Of a stretch of 17,115 nucleotides of DNA, positions 1 to 7,118 are shown piece after piece; within the stretch, counting starts at the first letter, position 1; every line of letters begins with the position of its first letter. Position numbers and translations under genes: made by a program. Source of the stretch: JBJEQG01 sp051881635 (GTDB taxonomy: Bacteria > Bacillota > Clostridia > Oscillospirales > Acutalibacteraceae); assembly GCA_051881635.1 (NCBI GenBank), contig JBJEQG010000076.1, forward strand, positions 1-17,115, in the 5' to 3' direction. Under the pieces are notes generated by a model that worked only from the letters and a program-made list of their open reading frames with translations, did not search any database and was not told where the DNA came from.

Positions 1-7
1 CTCCCTG

Positions 8-15
8 AATACTAT
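8..15 (+). promoter_or_regulatory. Possible sigma-E type -10 element for the sipL-spoIVA pair
   Basis: AATACTAT resembles the mother-cell sigma-E -10 pattern (CATACAAT-like) and would start a transcript about 28 bases before the sipL ATG. Its -35 partner would lie left of the window, so only half the promoter can be judged. Known biology (both genes are mother-cell genes under sigma-E in studied sporeformers) supports the idea more than the sequence does. Confidence 0.2.
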
Positions 16-49
16 TTTTTAGAAATAGAAAAAGGAGAGAACGGACTTT

Positions 50-1585
50 ATGGAATATGCCCTGACAAAAGAAACCTGTTCAGTCTGTGAAACTGTCTTT
101 GACGGCAGTACGGAACAACCGATTGACCTTGATTTGACACTTCCCGATTATTGCCCCGATATGGATACGATTTTGAAGTGCTATGCACTCCCCTCTGTCA
201 GCAGCCGCAGTCTTTCGGGTGACCGCTTGGAGATAGACGGTGTTGTTACGGTTCGTGTCCTGTACTTAGACGCTTCAAAGCGTGTTTTGAGATGCAGTGA
301 ACATACCATGCCGTTTTCATGCTCATTTAACCTGAAAACGACCGTCAGTGACGGTGCGGTTGCCACACGCCTGAAAGTCAATTATGTGAACTGTCGTGCC
401 TTAACGCCCCGCCGTTTGGATATTCATGGTGCTTTTTCGGTTTTTGCAACCGTCAAAACCCGAAGTGAACGGGAATTTGTCGCCTCGATTGAGGGCGATG
501 ACATACGCCAAAAGCATAAATCCGTATCCATGAGCGAGCTATGCGGTTTCGGACAACAACAATTTTCCGTCAGTGAAACCCTTGATTTCGGACAAGGACA
601 CACCACACCCGAATTGATTTTAAATTCCGACCTTCACGCATATATCAGCGAGTTCAAAGCCATTTCGGGAAAACTTATGCTCAAAGGCGAACTTGTTTTG
701 GATTTGCTTTATATTACGGATTTGGAAACGGGAACACAGGAAACCATGCGTTTCAGTGTACCGCTCAGCCGTGTTATTGATGTATCTGGACTTGAACCCG
801 ACTGCAAGTGTATTGTCAATTTGGAAATGCTCGGTTTTGATACGCTTTTGCGTGGGGATTACACCGAACAAACCGCACTTGTTTCTTTGGACGCCCGATT
901 GGCGGTTACTGTTTGTGCCTATACTGAACGCATGATTTCCGTAGTTGACGACGCCTATTCCGTCATATACGAATTAGAGCCGATTTATAAACAACTGCCC
1001 CTGTCAAAGCTGATTTTAAGCGATATTTTTGCATTTAGCGAAAAATCCGAAGTTTCTCTCGGACACCGTATTTCAAAAATGATTGATTTGCGTTCCGAAG
1101 GCGTTACCACACTCCTTTCCTTTGACGCTGACACCTATACCGTCAAAGGAAAAATAACCTGTTCAATTTTGGCATTGGATAACGACAATATCCCCTTTTA
1201 TGCGGAACGAACGGTTGACTTTCAGACAACCCGTCCGTTATCGGAAGTGCCGTCCGCCCCCGAAGGTCATATTACGGTTAATATCGCCGGTTTGAATTAT
1301 CGTATTACGGGCGAGGACAGTATTGAGATTAAGGTTGATTTCCGTATCAATGCCGAAGCCTTTGACAGCACACTGTGCAAGGCGGTTATTTCCGCAAGCG
1401 GCAACGAGGAACATCGCCGCACAAAGGACGACCATGCCGCTCTTACGCTCTACTATGCAGACGAAGGCGAAAACCTTTGGGAAATTGCCAGAACTTACTG
1501 CACATCTGTTGAGGCGGTGCGGTTGGAAAATGACTTGCCTGAGGATACCGAGAATATACAGGGCATGATTTTGATACCGATGTAA
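50..1585 (+). CDS. sipL: SipL-like SPOCS (DUF3794) and LysM domain spore coat morphogenesis protein
   Basis: The 511-residue protein has no signal peptide. It shows repeated SPOCS/DUF3794-type segments at roughly residues 24-110, 185-250 and 318-385; the first contains LTLPDYCPDMDTILK. A C-terminal LysM domain of about 45 residues (467-511) follows, with the YYADEGENLWEIARTY core and an ending of the ILIPM type. Length and architecture match SipL, which in Clostridioides difficile binds SpoIVA through its LysM domain and attaches the coat to the forespore. GGAGA at 34-38 precedes the ATG. The stop codon overlaps the ribosome site of spoIVA, so the two genes are surely one transcript. Clostridia carry other DUF3794-LysM proteins, so the SipL name rests on this architecture plus the spoIVA neighbour. 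Expression is expected in the mother cell during sporulation, but this is inferred. Confidence 0.85.
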   Translation: MEYALTKETCSVCETVFDGSTEQPIDLDLTLPDYCPDMDTILKCYALPSVSSRSLSGDRLEIDGVVTVRVLYLDASKRVLRCSEHTMPFSCSFNLKTTVSDGAVATRLKVNYVNCRALTPRRLDIHGAFSVFATVKTRSEREFVASIEGDDIRQKHKSVSMSELCGFGQQQFSVSETLDFGQGHTTPELILNSDLHAYISEFKAISGKLMLKGELVLDLLYITDLETGTQETMRFSVPLSRVIDVSGLEPDCKCIVNLEMLGFDTLLRGDYTEQTALVSLDARLAVTVCAYTERMISVVDDAYSVIYELEPIYKQLPLSKLILSDIFAFSEKSEVSLGHRISKMIDLRSEGVTTLLSFDADTYTVKGKITCSILALDNDNIPFYAERTVDFQTTRPLSEVPSAPEGHITVNIAGLNYRITGEDSIEIKVDFRINAEAFDSTLCKAVISASGNEEHRRTKDDHAALTLYYADEGENLWEIARTYCTSVEAVRLENDLPEDTENIQGMILIPM

Positions 1586-1598
1586 GGAGGAAAAACAC

Positions 1599-3077
1599 AT
1601 GACGGAAAGAAACATATATAAAGACATTGCACGGCGTACCAACGGCGATATTTATATTGGTGTTGTCGGTCCTGTACGAACAGGTAAATCCACTTTTATC
1701 AAGCGTTTCATGGATACGCTTGTAATTCCAAATATTACAAGTGAAAAACAGCGTGAACGGGCAAACGATGAATTGCCGCAATCCGCCTCAGGGCGTACCA
1801 TTATGACAACCGAACCGAAGTTTATTCCTGAGGAAGCGGCGGAAATCACGCTTGAAAAAACCGCCTCTTTTCGTGTACGGCTTATTGATTGTGTCGGATA
1901 TATCGTGCCTGAGGCTTTGGGATATATTGAGGACGAAGCCCCACGCATGGTACGGACACCGTGGTTTGACGAGGCAATCCCCTTTGACACCGCCGCCGAA
2001 ATCGGCACAAAAAAAGTTATAACCGACCATTCCACAATCGGTTTGGTTATCACAACGGACGGCAGTATCAGTGATATTGAGCGTGAAAGCTATGAGGACG
2101 CCGAACAGCGGGTTATCAATGAACTGAAACAAATCAACAAACCATTTATTGTGCTTTTAAACAGCCTTTATCCCCTTGCCCAGCAAACTCAGGATTTGGC
2201 GGCAATGCTTTCCGACAAATACAATGTTCCCGTTGAACCCGTAAGCTGTGCCGATTTGGACGAGGACGAAATAAAACGCATTTTGGCTCGTGTTCTCTTT
2301 GAGTTTCCGATTAAGGAAATCAAGATTGATATGCCGAAATGGGTTTCGTCATTAGAGAAAGACCATACCATTCGCCGCCAAATTTTTGACACTATTCATA
2401 CAGCCGCTGCCGATGTCCGAAAAATCCGCCAGCTTAACAGCATTACGGACAGCATGGGCGAATGTGAGCATATACAATCCGCCGAAACTTCTGCCATAGA
2501 TTTAGGTACGGGCAGTGCAAGAATTACTCTGAATTTAGTTCCGTCTTTGTTCTATTCCGTTTTGAGTGAAAAAACAGCTTTGGATATTCCCGATGAATGT
2601 GCCTTGTTGGATTGCATGATGAATTTGGCGGAAACAAAACGCAAATTTGACAAAGTGCAAAAAGCGTATGAAGATGTCAACGAATTGGGTTATGGAATTG
2701 TCATGCCCTCTATGGAGGAAATGACTTTGGAAGAACCCGAAATTATCAAACAGGGCGGTCGTTACGGTATAAGACTGAAAGCGTGTGCCCCGTCCGTCCA
2801 CATGATGAAAACAACCATACGCACCGAAGTTACGCCGATTGTCGGTTCTGAACAACAGTCTGAGGAATTGGTTTCCTACCTTATGCGTGAATTTGAGGAA
2901 GCCCCGTCCAAAATATGGGAATCCAACATTTTCGGCAAATCGCTCCATGAGTTAGTAAGCGAAGGTCTGCACAACAAACTTTACCGTATGCCTGCTGACG
3001 CACGCACCAAACTTACGGAAACCATTGAACGCATTATCAATGACGGCTGCAACGGTCTTATCTGTATCATACTGTAA
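1599..3077 (+). CDS. spoIVA: SpoIVA, spore coat basement-layer ATPase
   Basis: SpoIVA is a TRAFAC-type ATPase that polymerises on the outer forespore membrane and forms the platform for the coat. The 492 residues equal the length I recall for Bacillus subtilis SpoIVA. Visible landmarks sit at the known positions: Walker A GPVRTGKS at 24-31 with K30, the sensor threonines T70-T71, and the Walker B aspartate D97 in RLIDCVGY. The C terminus ends in the characteristic GLICIIL, the region used for membrane targeting via SpoVM. AAGGAGG (1584-1590) overlaps the stop of the upstream sipL-like gene and lies 8 bases before the ATG, indicating translational coupling. A GC-rich hairpin repeat starts at the base right after the stop codon. 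All ATPase residues I can check are intact. Confidence 0.98.
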   Translation: MTERNIYKDIARRTNGDIYIGVVGPVRTGKSTFIKRFMDTLVIPNITSEKQRERANDELPQSASGRTIMTTEPKFIPEEAAEITLEKTASFRVRLIDCVGYIVPEALGYIEDEAPRMVRTPWFDEAIPFDTAAEIGTKKVITDHSTIGLVITTDGSISDIERESYEDAEQRVINELKQINKPFIVLLNSLYPLAQQTQDLAAMLSDKYNVPVEPVSCADLDEDEIKRILARVLFEFPIKEIKIDMPKWVSSLEKDHTIRRQIFDTIHTAAADVRKIRQLNSITDSMGECEHIQSAETSAIDLGTGSARITLNLVPSLFYSVLSEKTALDIPDECALLDCMMNLAETKRKFDKVQKAYEDVNELGYGIVMPSMEEMTLEEPEIIKQGGRYGIRLKACAPSVHMMKTTIRTEVTPIVGSEQQSEELVSYLMREFEEAPSKIWESNIFGKSLHELVSEGLHNKLYRMPADARTKLTETIERIINDGCNGLICIIL

Positions 3078-3151
3078 TCAGGGGCTTTGCCCCCGAACCC
3101 CCACCAAAGGGCGGCGAGCCGCCGCCGGCAAAATGTCTTTGGAAACCCGTC
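3078..3151 (+). repeat. GC-rich intergenic hairpin repeat, copy A
   Basis: The first 27 bases (3078-3104) are identical to 12984-13010 and contain the hairpin GGGGC-TTT-GCCCC (3081-3093). The block CCCACCAAAGGG and a right end TTTGGAAACCCGTC (3138-3151) are also shared, the latter with one mismatch. Between them copy A carries its own GC-rich inverted core (GGCGGC/GCCGCC, 3111-3124). It begins at the base after the spoIVA stop. It may help end the spoIVA transcript, but it lacks a clean T-run after the first hairpin. Confidence 0.8.
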
Positions 3152-3195
3152 TTTTTCAAAAAAATTCAGTAATATAAAATTAACAAATTACGGAC

Positions 3196-3223
3196 TTGAA
3201 ATTTATATGTTTTGTGCTATAAT
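3196..3223 (+). promoter_or_regulatory. Sigma-A type promoter of the 3288 membrane protein gene
   Basis: TTGAAA (3196-3201), a 16-base spacer and a perfect TATAAT (3218-3223) preceded by TGC, an extended -10. Transcription would start near 3230, giving a leader of about 58 bases. It separates this vegetative-looking gene from the sporulation pair upstream. Confidence 0.65.
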
Positions 3224-3287
3224 TTATTATAATGCCTAAAATGAGGTTTTAAAACTGTGAACTTTAAATAAATCGGAGGTCAAAAAT

Positions 3288-3863
3288 ATGGAAGGTTTTT
3301 CTGAACAGCTTGTAAAACAAAAAATGACAAAAACACGACAAATAATGAAAGTTGCCACTTTGAGTGCAATTATTTTGGTCGTTTGCGTGGGATTTTATCT
3401 CTCAATGTTTCCGGGATTGGATTGGGTTGTGCCGATTGTACTTTTGCTGATTGTTGCGGCTGTCTACCTGATTTATAATCTTGTCAAAAATTCGGGTATT
3501 GAATACGAATATACCTGTGTCGGCGGTGAGCTGAGGGTTGACCGTATCAAGGGCGGACGCAAAAGAAAAGTAATCACCCGTGCTGATGTTAAATCCATTG
3601 AAGTTATGGGCAAATATAATGAAATGGACAAAACAAAGGTTGACCCGTCCGAATACGGCATTATCTACAAGGCAGGCGATAATCTCGGTACGGACGATAC
3701 TTACTATGCGATTATTCACGACAAAATCAAACACCGTCCCGCATTACTCTATTTTACACCGAATGAAAAAACTTTGAATATGATGCGTCCACACCTGTCC
3801 GTTCAACTCAAAAAACAACTTTTCCTCGACAAAAAAAGCAAAACCGACAAACAGACAAACTGA
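3288..3863 (+). CDS. Small two-helix membrane protein of unknown function
   Basis: The 191-residue protein starts at the ATG with GGAGGT (3275-3280) 7 bases upstream. After a basic N-terminal segment (residues 1-20, FSEQLVKQKMTKTRQ) there are two adjacent hydrophobic helices at about 23-42 and 46-66. A cytoplasmic-looking domain follows that begins with YEYTCVGGELRVDRI and is rich in lysine and beta-forming residues. A GGRKRKVITRADVKSIEV stretch and a lysine-rich C terminus (KKSKTDKQTN) are notable. From memory it recalls the DUF6106-type clostridial membrane proteins, but I could not check this. It appears to be a single-gene unit: its own promoter lies in front and a strong terminator follows 96 bases after the stop. 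Confidence 0.75.
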   Translation: MEGFSEQLVKQKMTKTRQIMKVATLSAIILVVCVGFYLSMFPGLDWVVPIVLLLIVAAVYLIYNLVKNSGIEYEYTCVGGELRVDRIKGGRKRKVITRADVKSIEVMGKYNEMDKTKVDPSEYGIIYKAGDNLGTDDTYYAIIHDKIKHRPALLYFTPNEKTLNMMRPHLSVQLKKQLFLDKKSKTDKQTN

Positions 3864-3958
3864 TACAGCATACTTGCTACAATGTGTATTAAACTGTCCT
3901 TTATGGTATGTGACATAATTCTTGTATTCATTATTGGCTGTTTTGCCGTCATATCTGA

Positions 3959-3994
3959 ACGCCGCCTCCTGTCAGGCGGCGTTTTGTTTGTTTT
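3959..3994 (+). terminator. Rho-independent terminator after the 3288 gene
   Basis: An 8-bp GC stem, CGCCGCCT (3960-3967) with AGGCGGCG (3974-3981), has a 6-base loop CCTGTC and a flanking A-T pair. It is followed by TTTTGTTTGTTTT. A classic plus-strand terminator. Confidence 0.9.
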
Positions 3995-4002
3995 AATACA
4001 AA

Positions 4003-4032
4003 AAGTCGGTACATACCATTATGTACCGACTT
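4003..4032 (-). terminator. Terminator of the AKR-flavoprotein-flavodoxin operon
   Basis: A perfect 13-bp stem pairs AAGTCGGTACATA (4003-4015) with TATGTACCGACTT (4020-4032) around a 4-base loop. Read on the minus strand it is followed by a T-rich run, so it ends transcription coming from 4066. With the hairpin at 3959-3994 it forms a back-to-back pair separating convergent units. Confidence 0.8.
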
Positions 4033-4065
4033 AAAATTTATATATTCTGTTTCTAAAATCTGCTG

Positions 4066-4713
4066 TCAAAACCCAAGATTTTCAACCCATTTTCTGACTT
4101 CCGTTTCCGATACACCGGAAGAAAATCTTTCACCTTCAAGCCAGTTACCTGTTCCTGCCGTTTCTTTAAGCAATTCTCCACTTTCACCCAAGCCGGAACT
4201 TGAAGATGTGCAGAAAGGAATGACTGTTTTTCCCGTAAAGTCATTCGCTTCAATAAAGCCGTTTACAGGCCATGCGGCTATTCCCCACCAAATAGGATAA
4301 CCTATGAATATGGTATCGTATTCATTCCAATTATCAACACTTGCAGTTACAAGGGGTACATTTCTTTCATTCGGATTATCGTGTTCTCTCACAACCCGAC
4401 TGTCTTTATCCGTCCAATCCAAATCACTGTCGCTGTAAGGATTTACAGGTTCAATCTCGAACAAATCGCCACCCGTTGCAGAAACGATATATTCGGCAAC
4501 TTCTTTTGTGTTTCCTGTTGCAGAGTAGTAAACAACCAAGACTTTTCCGTTTGAACTTTCGTCTTGCTTTTCCGAAACGGTACTTTTTTCAGATGATTGA
4601 ACATTTTTTGAAGTATTCGAGTTATTGATAGTGCTTGTCATATTCTGACCTCCACAGGCAACAAGGGTAGGTATAAGTAAAAGGCTCATGGCTATAACAA
4701 CTGATTTTTTCAT
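4066..4713 (-). CDS. Lipoprotein-anchored flavodoxin
   Basis: The protein is about 215 residues. It opens with a lipoprotein signal peptide: KK, a hydrophobic stretch and the lipobox LVAC, with the cysteine near residue 20. A Ser/Asn/Lys-rich linker leads to a flavodoxin fold from about residue 55. The FMN phosphate loop VVYYSATGNTKEVAEY is clear. The later IFIGYPIWWGIAAWPVNGFIE and IPFCTSSSSGLGES segments are typical of the Flavodoxin_4 type. I chose the ATG at 4713 because AAGGAG (4722-4727) lies 8 bases upstream; an earlier in-frame TTG at 4719 is only 2 bases from it. The gene is last in the AKR operon, 42 bases after the flavoprotein gene. Because the flavin domain would sit outside the membrane, a role in surface electron transfer is possible but unproven. 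Confidence 0.88.
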   Translation of the reverse strand: MKKSVVIAMSLLLIPTLVACGGQNMTSTINNSNTSKNVQSSEKSTVSEKQDESSNGKVLVVYYSATGNTKEVAEYIVSATGGDLFEIEPVNPYSDSDLDWTDKDSRVVREHDNPNERNVPLVTASVDNWNEYDTIFIGYPIWWGIAAWPVNGFIEANDFTGKTVIPFCTSSSSGLGESGELLKETAGTGNWLEGERFSSGVSETEVRKWVENLGF

Positions 4714-4755
4714 TGTCAATGCTCCTTAATAAATCAAATAATCGCATGGTGTTTA

Positions 4756-5292
4756 TCACACTTTCATTCCCATTTCATAGGCTTCATGCATGGCCTTTGT
4801 ATTTTTTATTTCGCCTTTTTCATATACACCACTTCCGTAAATAACACCCATTTCCTTTGCTCCGTTTACACAATCGGCATAACCCCTGAAACAGGCAAGC
4901 GTCGTTTCCATAGCTTCTCTTTCTTCGTCTGCGGCAGTCATTATGTAATAAAATTCCTTATTCTTAACCTCAGTCCAACGGGCAACGGTTCTGTCAATCA
5001 GTGTCTTTAATTGTGCGTTGACAGAATAGAAATATACAGGGCTTGCCAAAACAATGACATCTGCATCAATCATTTTCTGCAAAATCTCCGACATATCATC
5101 TTTAACAACACAAACACCGGTATCTCTGCAAGCATAGCAGGCACGACAATAGCCGATTTTCTTTTCCGCCACACGGATTTTTTCCACCTCATTTCCGCTC
5201 TCTTTGACGCCTTTCATAAATTCATCACAAAGAATATCGGAATTGCCACATTTACGGGGACTTCCAGACAAAATCAAAACCTTTTTACTCAT
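4756..5292 (-). CDS. Iron-sulfur flavoprotein / NADPH-dependent FMN reductase family protein
   Basis: The 178 residues form a flavodoxin-like fold. The FMN loop ILSGSPRKCGNSD is near the N terminus, ASPVYFYSVNAQLKTLIDR is at about 92-110, and there is no signal peptide. The cysteine cluster C49-x2-C52-x2-C55-x5-C61 (YCRACYACRDTGVC) matches the compact pattern that binds a 4Fe-4S cluster in archaeal and clostridial Isf proteins; many NADPH-FMN reductase-like relatives keep only part of it. The likely role is cytoplasmic electron transfer or reduction of quinones or disulfides; the substrate cannot be read from sequence. The start is clear: AAGGAG (5301-5306) overlaps the stop of the AKR gene and sits 8 bases from the ATG, so the genes are translationally coupled. 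Confidence 0.88.
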   Translation of the reverse strand: MSKKVLILSGSPRKCGNSDILCDEFMKGVKESGNEVEKIRVAEKKIGYCRACYACRDTGVCVVKDDMSEILQKMIDADVIVLASPVYFYSVNAQLKTLIDRTVARWTEVKNKEFYYIMTAADEEREAMETTLACFRGYADCVNGAKEMGVIYGSGVYEKGEIKNTKAMHEAYEMGMKV

Positions 5293-5304
5293 AATAAAAT
5301 CTCC

Positions 5305-6192
5305 TTACCAATTCTTTTTTTCTTTTGAGCTGTCTTTCTGTTTTTTGCGTTCCTCAACCATGTGAACAAACCATTCCACCATGTTCGGGTCATAATGCGA
5401 AAAAAATGAGCTTGTTTTTCTATCAAGGGCTGAAATGGCGTTCATGTCTTCAATATCCAATTCAAAATTAAAGACATCGAAATTCTCTTTCATTCTCTCT
5501 ATGTGTGTGGATTTAGGGATAACAACGATACCACGCTGCAAGTGCCAGCGTAGAATTACCTGTGCCGTTGTTTTGCCATACTTATCTGCGATTTCTTTCA
5601 GCTCCGGCAATTCAAACATACCGCCTCTGCCTTCTCCGAAAGGAGCCCATGCTTCAAGCTGTAAGCCGTATTTTTCGTTCCATTCCTTTGCAAAAACCTG
5701 TTGGTTGTGAGGGTGTATTTCTATCTGATTTATCATCGGACGGATTCTTGAAAAAGATACCATATCCACCATACGGTCAGGATAAAAATTGGAAATTCCG
5801 ATAGCTCGCAGTTTACCAGCTTCATACAGTTCCTCTAATGCTCTCCATGCACCATAATAATCGTTGAAAGGCTGATGCAACAGCATTAAATCAATTCTGT
5901 CGGTTTGCAGCTTTTCCATTGAAGCCGCAACGGATTTTTTACATTCCTCATAGCCGTAATGCTCCACCCATACCTTTGTCGTTAAAAAAATTTCGTCACG
6001 AGGTACACCGGATTTACGAATAGCGTTACCAACTTCTTCTTCGTTGAAGTAGCTTTGTGCGGTGTCGATAGAGCGATAGCCCACATTTAATGCATCAAGA
6101 ACACAGCGTTCACATTCGTCCTTTGATATTTGATACACACCATAGCCAAGCATTGGCATTTTTACGCCGTTTGGTAAAGTGACATACATCAT
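5305..6192 (-). CDS. Aldo/keto reductase (NADPH-dependent)
   Basis: A 295-residue TIM-barrel oxidoreductase of the AKR superfamily, reducing aldehydes or ketones with NAD(P)H in the cytoplasm. The catalytic tetrad is complete: D43 (RSIDTAQ), Y48, K73 (LTTKVW) and H106 (LMLLHQP). The cofactor motif IPKSTHIERMKEN is near the C terminus. The open frame extends upstream to 6261, but AAAGGAG at 6203-6209 places the start at the ATG at 6192, giving the usual MMYVTLPNGVKMPMLGYG beginning. The gene is first in an operon with the Isf-like protein and the flavodoxin, and divergent from merR. MerR-AKR pairs of this kind commonly respond to reactive aldehydes (AdhR/NmlR types), so detoxification of carbonyls is the best guess. 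Confidence 0.95.
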   Translation of the reverse strand: MMYVTLPNGVKMPMLGYGVYQISKDECERCVLDALNVGYRSIDTAQSYFNEEEVGNAIRKSGVPRDEIFLTTKVWVEHYGYEECKKSVAASMEKLQTDRIDLMLLHQPFNDYYGAWRALEELYEAGKLRAIGISNFYPDRMVDMVSFSRIRPMINQIEIHPHNQQVFAKEWNEKYGLQLEAWAPFGEGRGGMFELPELKEIADKYGKTTAQVILRWHLQRGIVVIPKSTHIERMKENFDVFNFELDIEDMNAISALDRKTSSFFSHYDPNMVEWFVHMVEERKKQKDSSKEKKNW

Positions 6193-6292
6193 AAAAATCA
6201 ATCTCCTTTGTACTTTATTTGAATTACATACGCTTTGCCCAAAAAAACGGTGTATAGACATCGTTTGGTTCAGCGGTTGGAAATCTGCCTCC

Positions 6293-6321
6293 TTGACGGT
6301 TATTGAAATTTAGTGTAGAAT
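6293..6321 (+). promoter_or_regulatory. Candidate merR promoter
   Basis: TTGACG (6293-6298), a 17-base spacer and TAGAAT (6316-6321) point rightward toward merR. The predicted start, near 6328, leaves a leader of about 79 bases that runs across the MerR operator. A regulator bound at 6342-6360 could therefore block elongation as autoregulation (inference). Confidence 0.5.
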
Positions 6322-6335
6322 TTAAGTACAAGTTA

Positions 6336-6366
6336 ATTATAAAAGTTAAACTATACTTTAAGTCAA
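6336..6366 (-). promoter_or_regulatory. MerR-type promoter (19-bp spacer) of the AKR operon
   Basis: On the minus strand TTGACT (6361-6366) and a perfect TATAAT (6336-6341) are separated by exactly 19 bases (6342-6360). This is the over-long spacer that MerR-family activators correct by twisting DNA. The adjacent merR gene and the dyad within the spacer fit. The predicted start near 6329 gives a leader of about 137 bases before the AKR ATG; an orphan AAGGAGG at 6288-6294 lies within that leader. Confidence 0.75.
6342..6360. promoter_or_regulatory. Predicted MerR operator dyad
   Basis: On the minus strand, arms AAAGT (6355-6359) and ACTTT (6342-6346) flank 8 bases, centred inside the 19-base promoter spacer. 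The arms resemble the CTTAAAG/CTTTAAG-like operators known for AdhR-type MerR regulators of Firmicutes. The dyad is imperfect in its centre. Confidence 0.6.
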
Positions 6367-6406
6367 GGGCTTTTTTGAAAATTTTAAAAATTTTTTGGAG
6401 GTTTAT

Positions 6407-6853
6407 ATGCTTTATACCGTAGGAGAAATGGCAAAACGGCTTGGTGTTCCACCGTCCACGCTCCGCTATTATGATAAAGAAGGTCTGTTGCCGTTTGTTG
6501 AACGCTCAAACAGCGGTATCCGAATGTTTAAAGACAGTGACTTTGAATGGCTGCAAATCATTAGCTGTCTTAAAAACACAGGTATGCATCTTTCGGATAT
6601 TAAGCGTTTTATTGAAATGGCAATGCAGGGCGATAGTACGATTGATGAACGCCTTGCACTCATCATTAAGCAAAAACAGTCCGTCAAGCAACAGATTAAC
6701 AACCTTAACAGTACGCTTAAAATTCTTGAATTCAAAGAATGGTATTATGAAACCGCAAAAGAAGCGGGAACAACTGATATACCACGCAATATGACGATTG
6801 AAGACTTACCGGAGGAATTTCGTGAAACACGAAAAAAACTTCGTGGAGAATAA
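6407..6853 (+). CDS. MerR-family regulator with a single cysteine (AdhR/NmlR-like)
   Basis: A 148-residue cytoplasmic transcription factor. The N-terminal winged helix-turn-helix (1-70) carries YTVGEMAKRLGVPPSTLRYYDKEG. A dimerising coiled coil follows at about 80-115 (IIKQKQSVKQQINNLNSTLKIL), and the C terminus is short. Its only cysteine is C54 in ISCLKNTGM, the position of the redox/aldehyde-sensing cysteine of B. subtilis AdhR. No metal-binding cysteine pair is present, so a metal sensor is unlikely. I start at the ATG at 6407 because GGAGG (6397-6401) lies 5 bases ahead; an earlier in-frame TTG at 6395 overlaps that site. The gene is divergent from the AKR operon, which it very likely activates, and is followed by its own terminator. 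Confidence 0.92.
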   Translation: MLYTVGEMAKRLGVPPSTLRYYDKEGLLPFVERSNSGIRMFKDSDFEWLQIISCLKNTGMHLSDIKRFIEMAMQGDSTIDERLALIIKQKQSVKQQINNLNSTLKILEFKEWYYETAKEAGTTDIPRNMTIEDLPEEFRETRKKLRGE

Positions 6854-6898
6854 GCACGAAACACAAGTGTTAAATGTGCAATTAAAAAACATAAAGAT

Positions 6899-6936
6899 AA
6901 GGACAGCGTGAAAATCATTTTTTTCACGCTATCCTT
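6899..6936 (+). terminator. Terminator after merR
   Basis: AAGGACAGCGTGAAAA (6899-6914) pairs with TTTTCACGCTATCCTT (6921-6936) with one C/A mismatch. The arms supply A- and T-runs on both sides, so it could work in either direction. The A/T-rich stretch that follows (6937-7040) shows no gene. Confidence 0.75.
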
Positions 6937-7040
6937 TGTATTTGTAATACCTATTTAAATCTTATTTTTCAAATAACAGACTTTCTTTTTATGTATTTTA
7001 TACAAAATAATTCTTAAATATATATTTTTTTTGAAACCTC

Positions 7041-7081
7041 TTGCATTTTGGTGTTGAAGTATGATATACTTGTGATATAAT
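7041..7081 (+). promoter_or_regulatory. Two overlapping candidate promoters of the NAD(P)HX repair gene
   Basis: TTGCAT (7041-7046) with TATACT (7065-7070) has an 18-base spacer. TTGAAG (7054-7059) with a perfect TATAAT (7076-7081) has a 16-base spacer. Either would begin transcription 30-45 bases before the gene. The second has the better -10; the sequence alone does not decide between them. Confidence 0.5.
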
Positions 7082-7118
7082 TCTTTTAAGAAACTTTAAT
7101 TTTTTAGAGGTGAAAACA

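Noticed and set aside
1238..1642. A 134-codon minus-strand frame across the sipL-spoIVA junction
   Set aside because: It overlaps two solid genes and their coupling site. No independent evidence for it.
3882..4034. A 50-codon open frame between the membrane protein gene and the flavodoxin gene
   Set aside because: It has no ribosome site and runs through both terminator hairpins, so it is almost certainly not translated.
6193..6261. Extra N-terminal 23 residues of the aldo/keto reductase frame
   Set aside because: AAAGGAG at 6203-6209 sits inside this stretch and points to the ATG at 6192. The added residues are not like the AKR family.
6288..6294. Orphan AAGGAGG on the minus strand in the AKR leader, possible leader peptide
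   Set aside because: The nearest ATG is 26 bases away and no short frame with a suitable start follows, so it is noted but not called.
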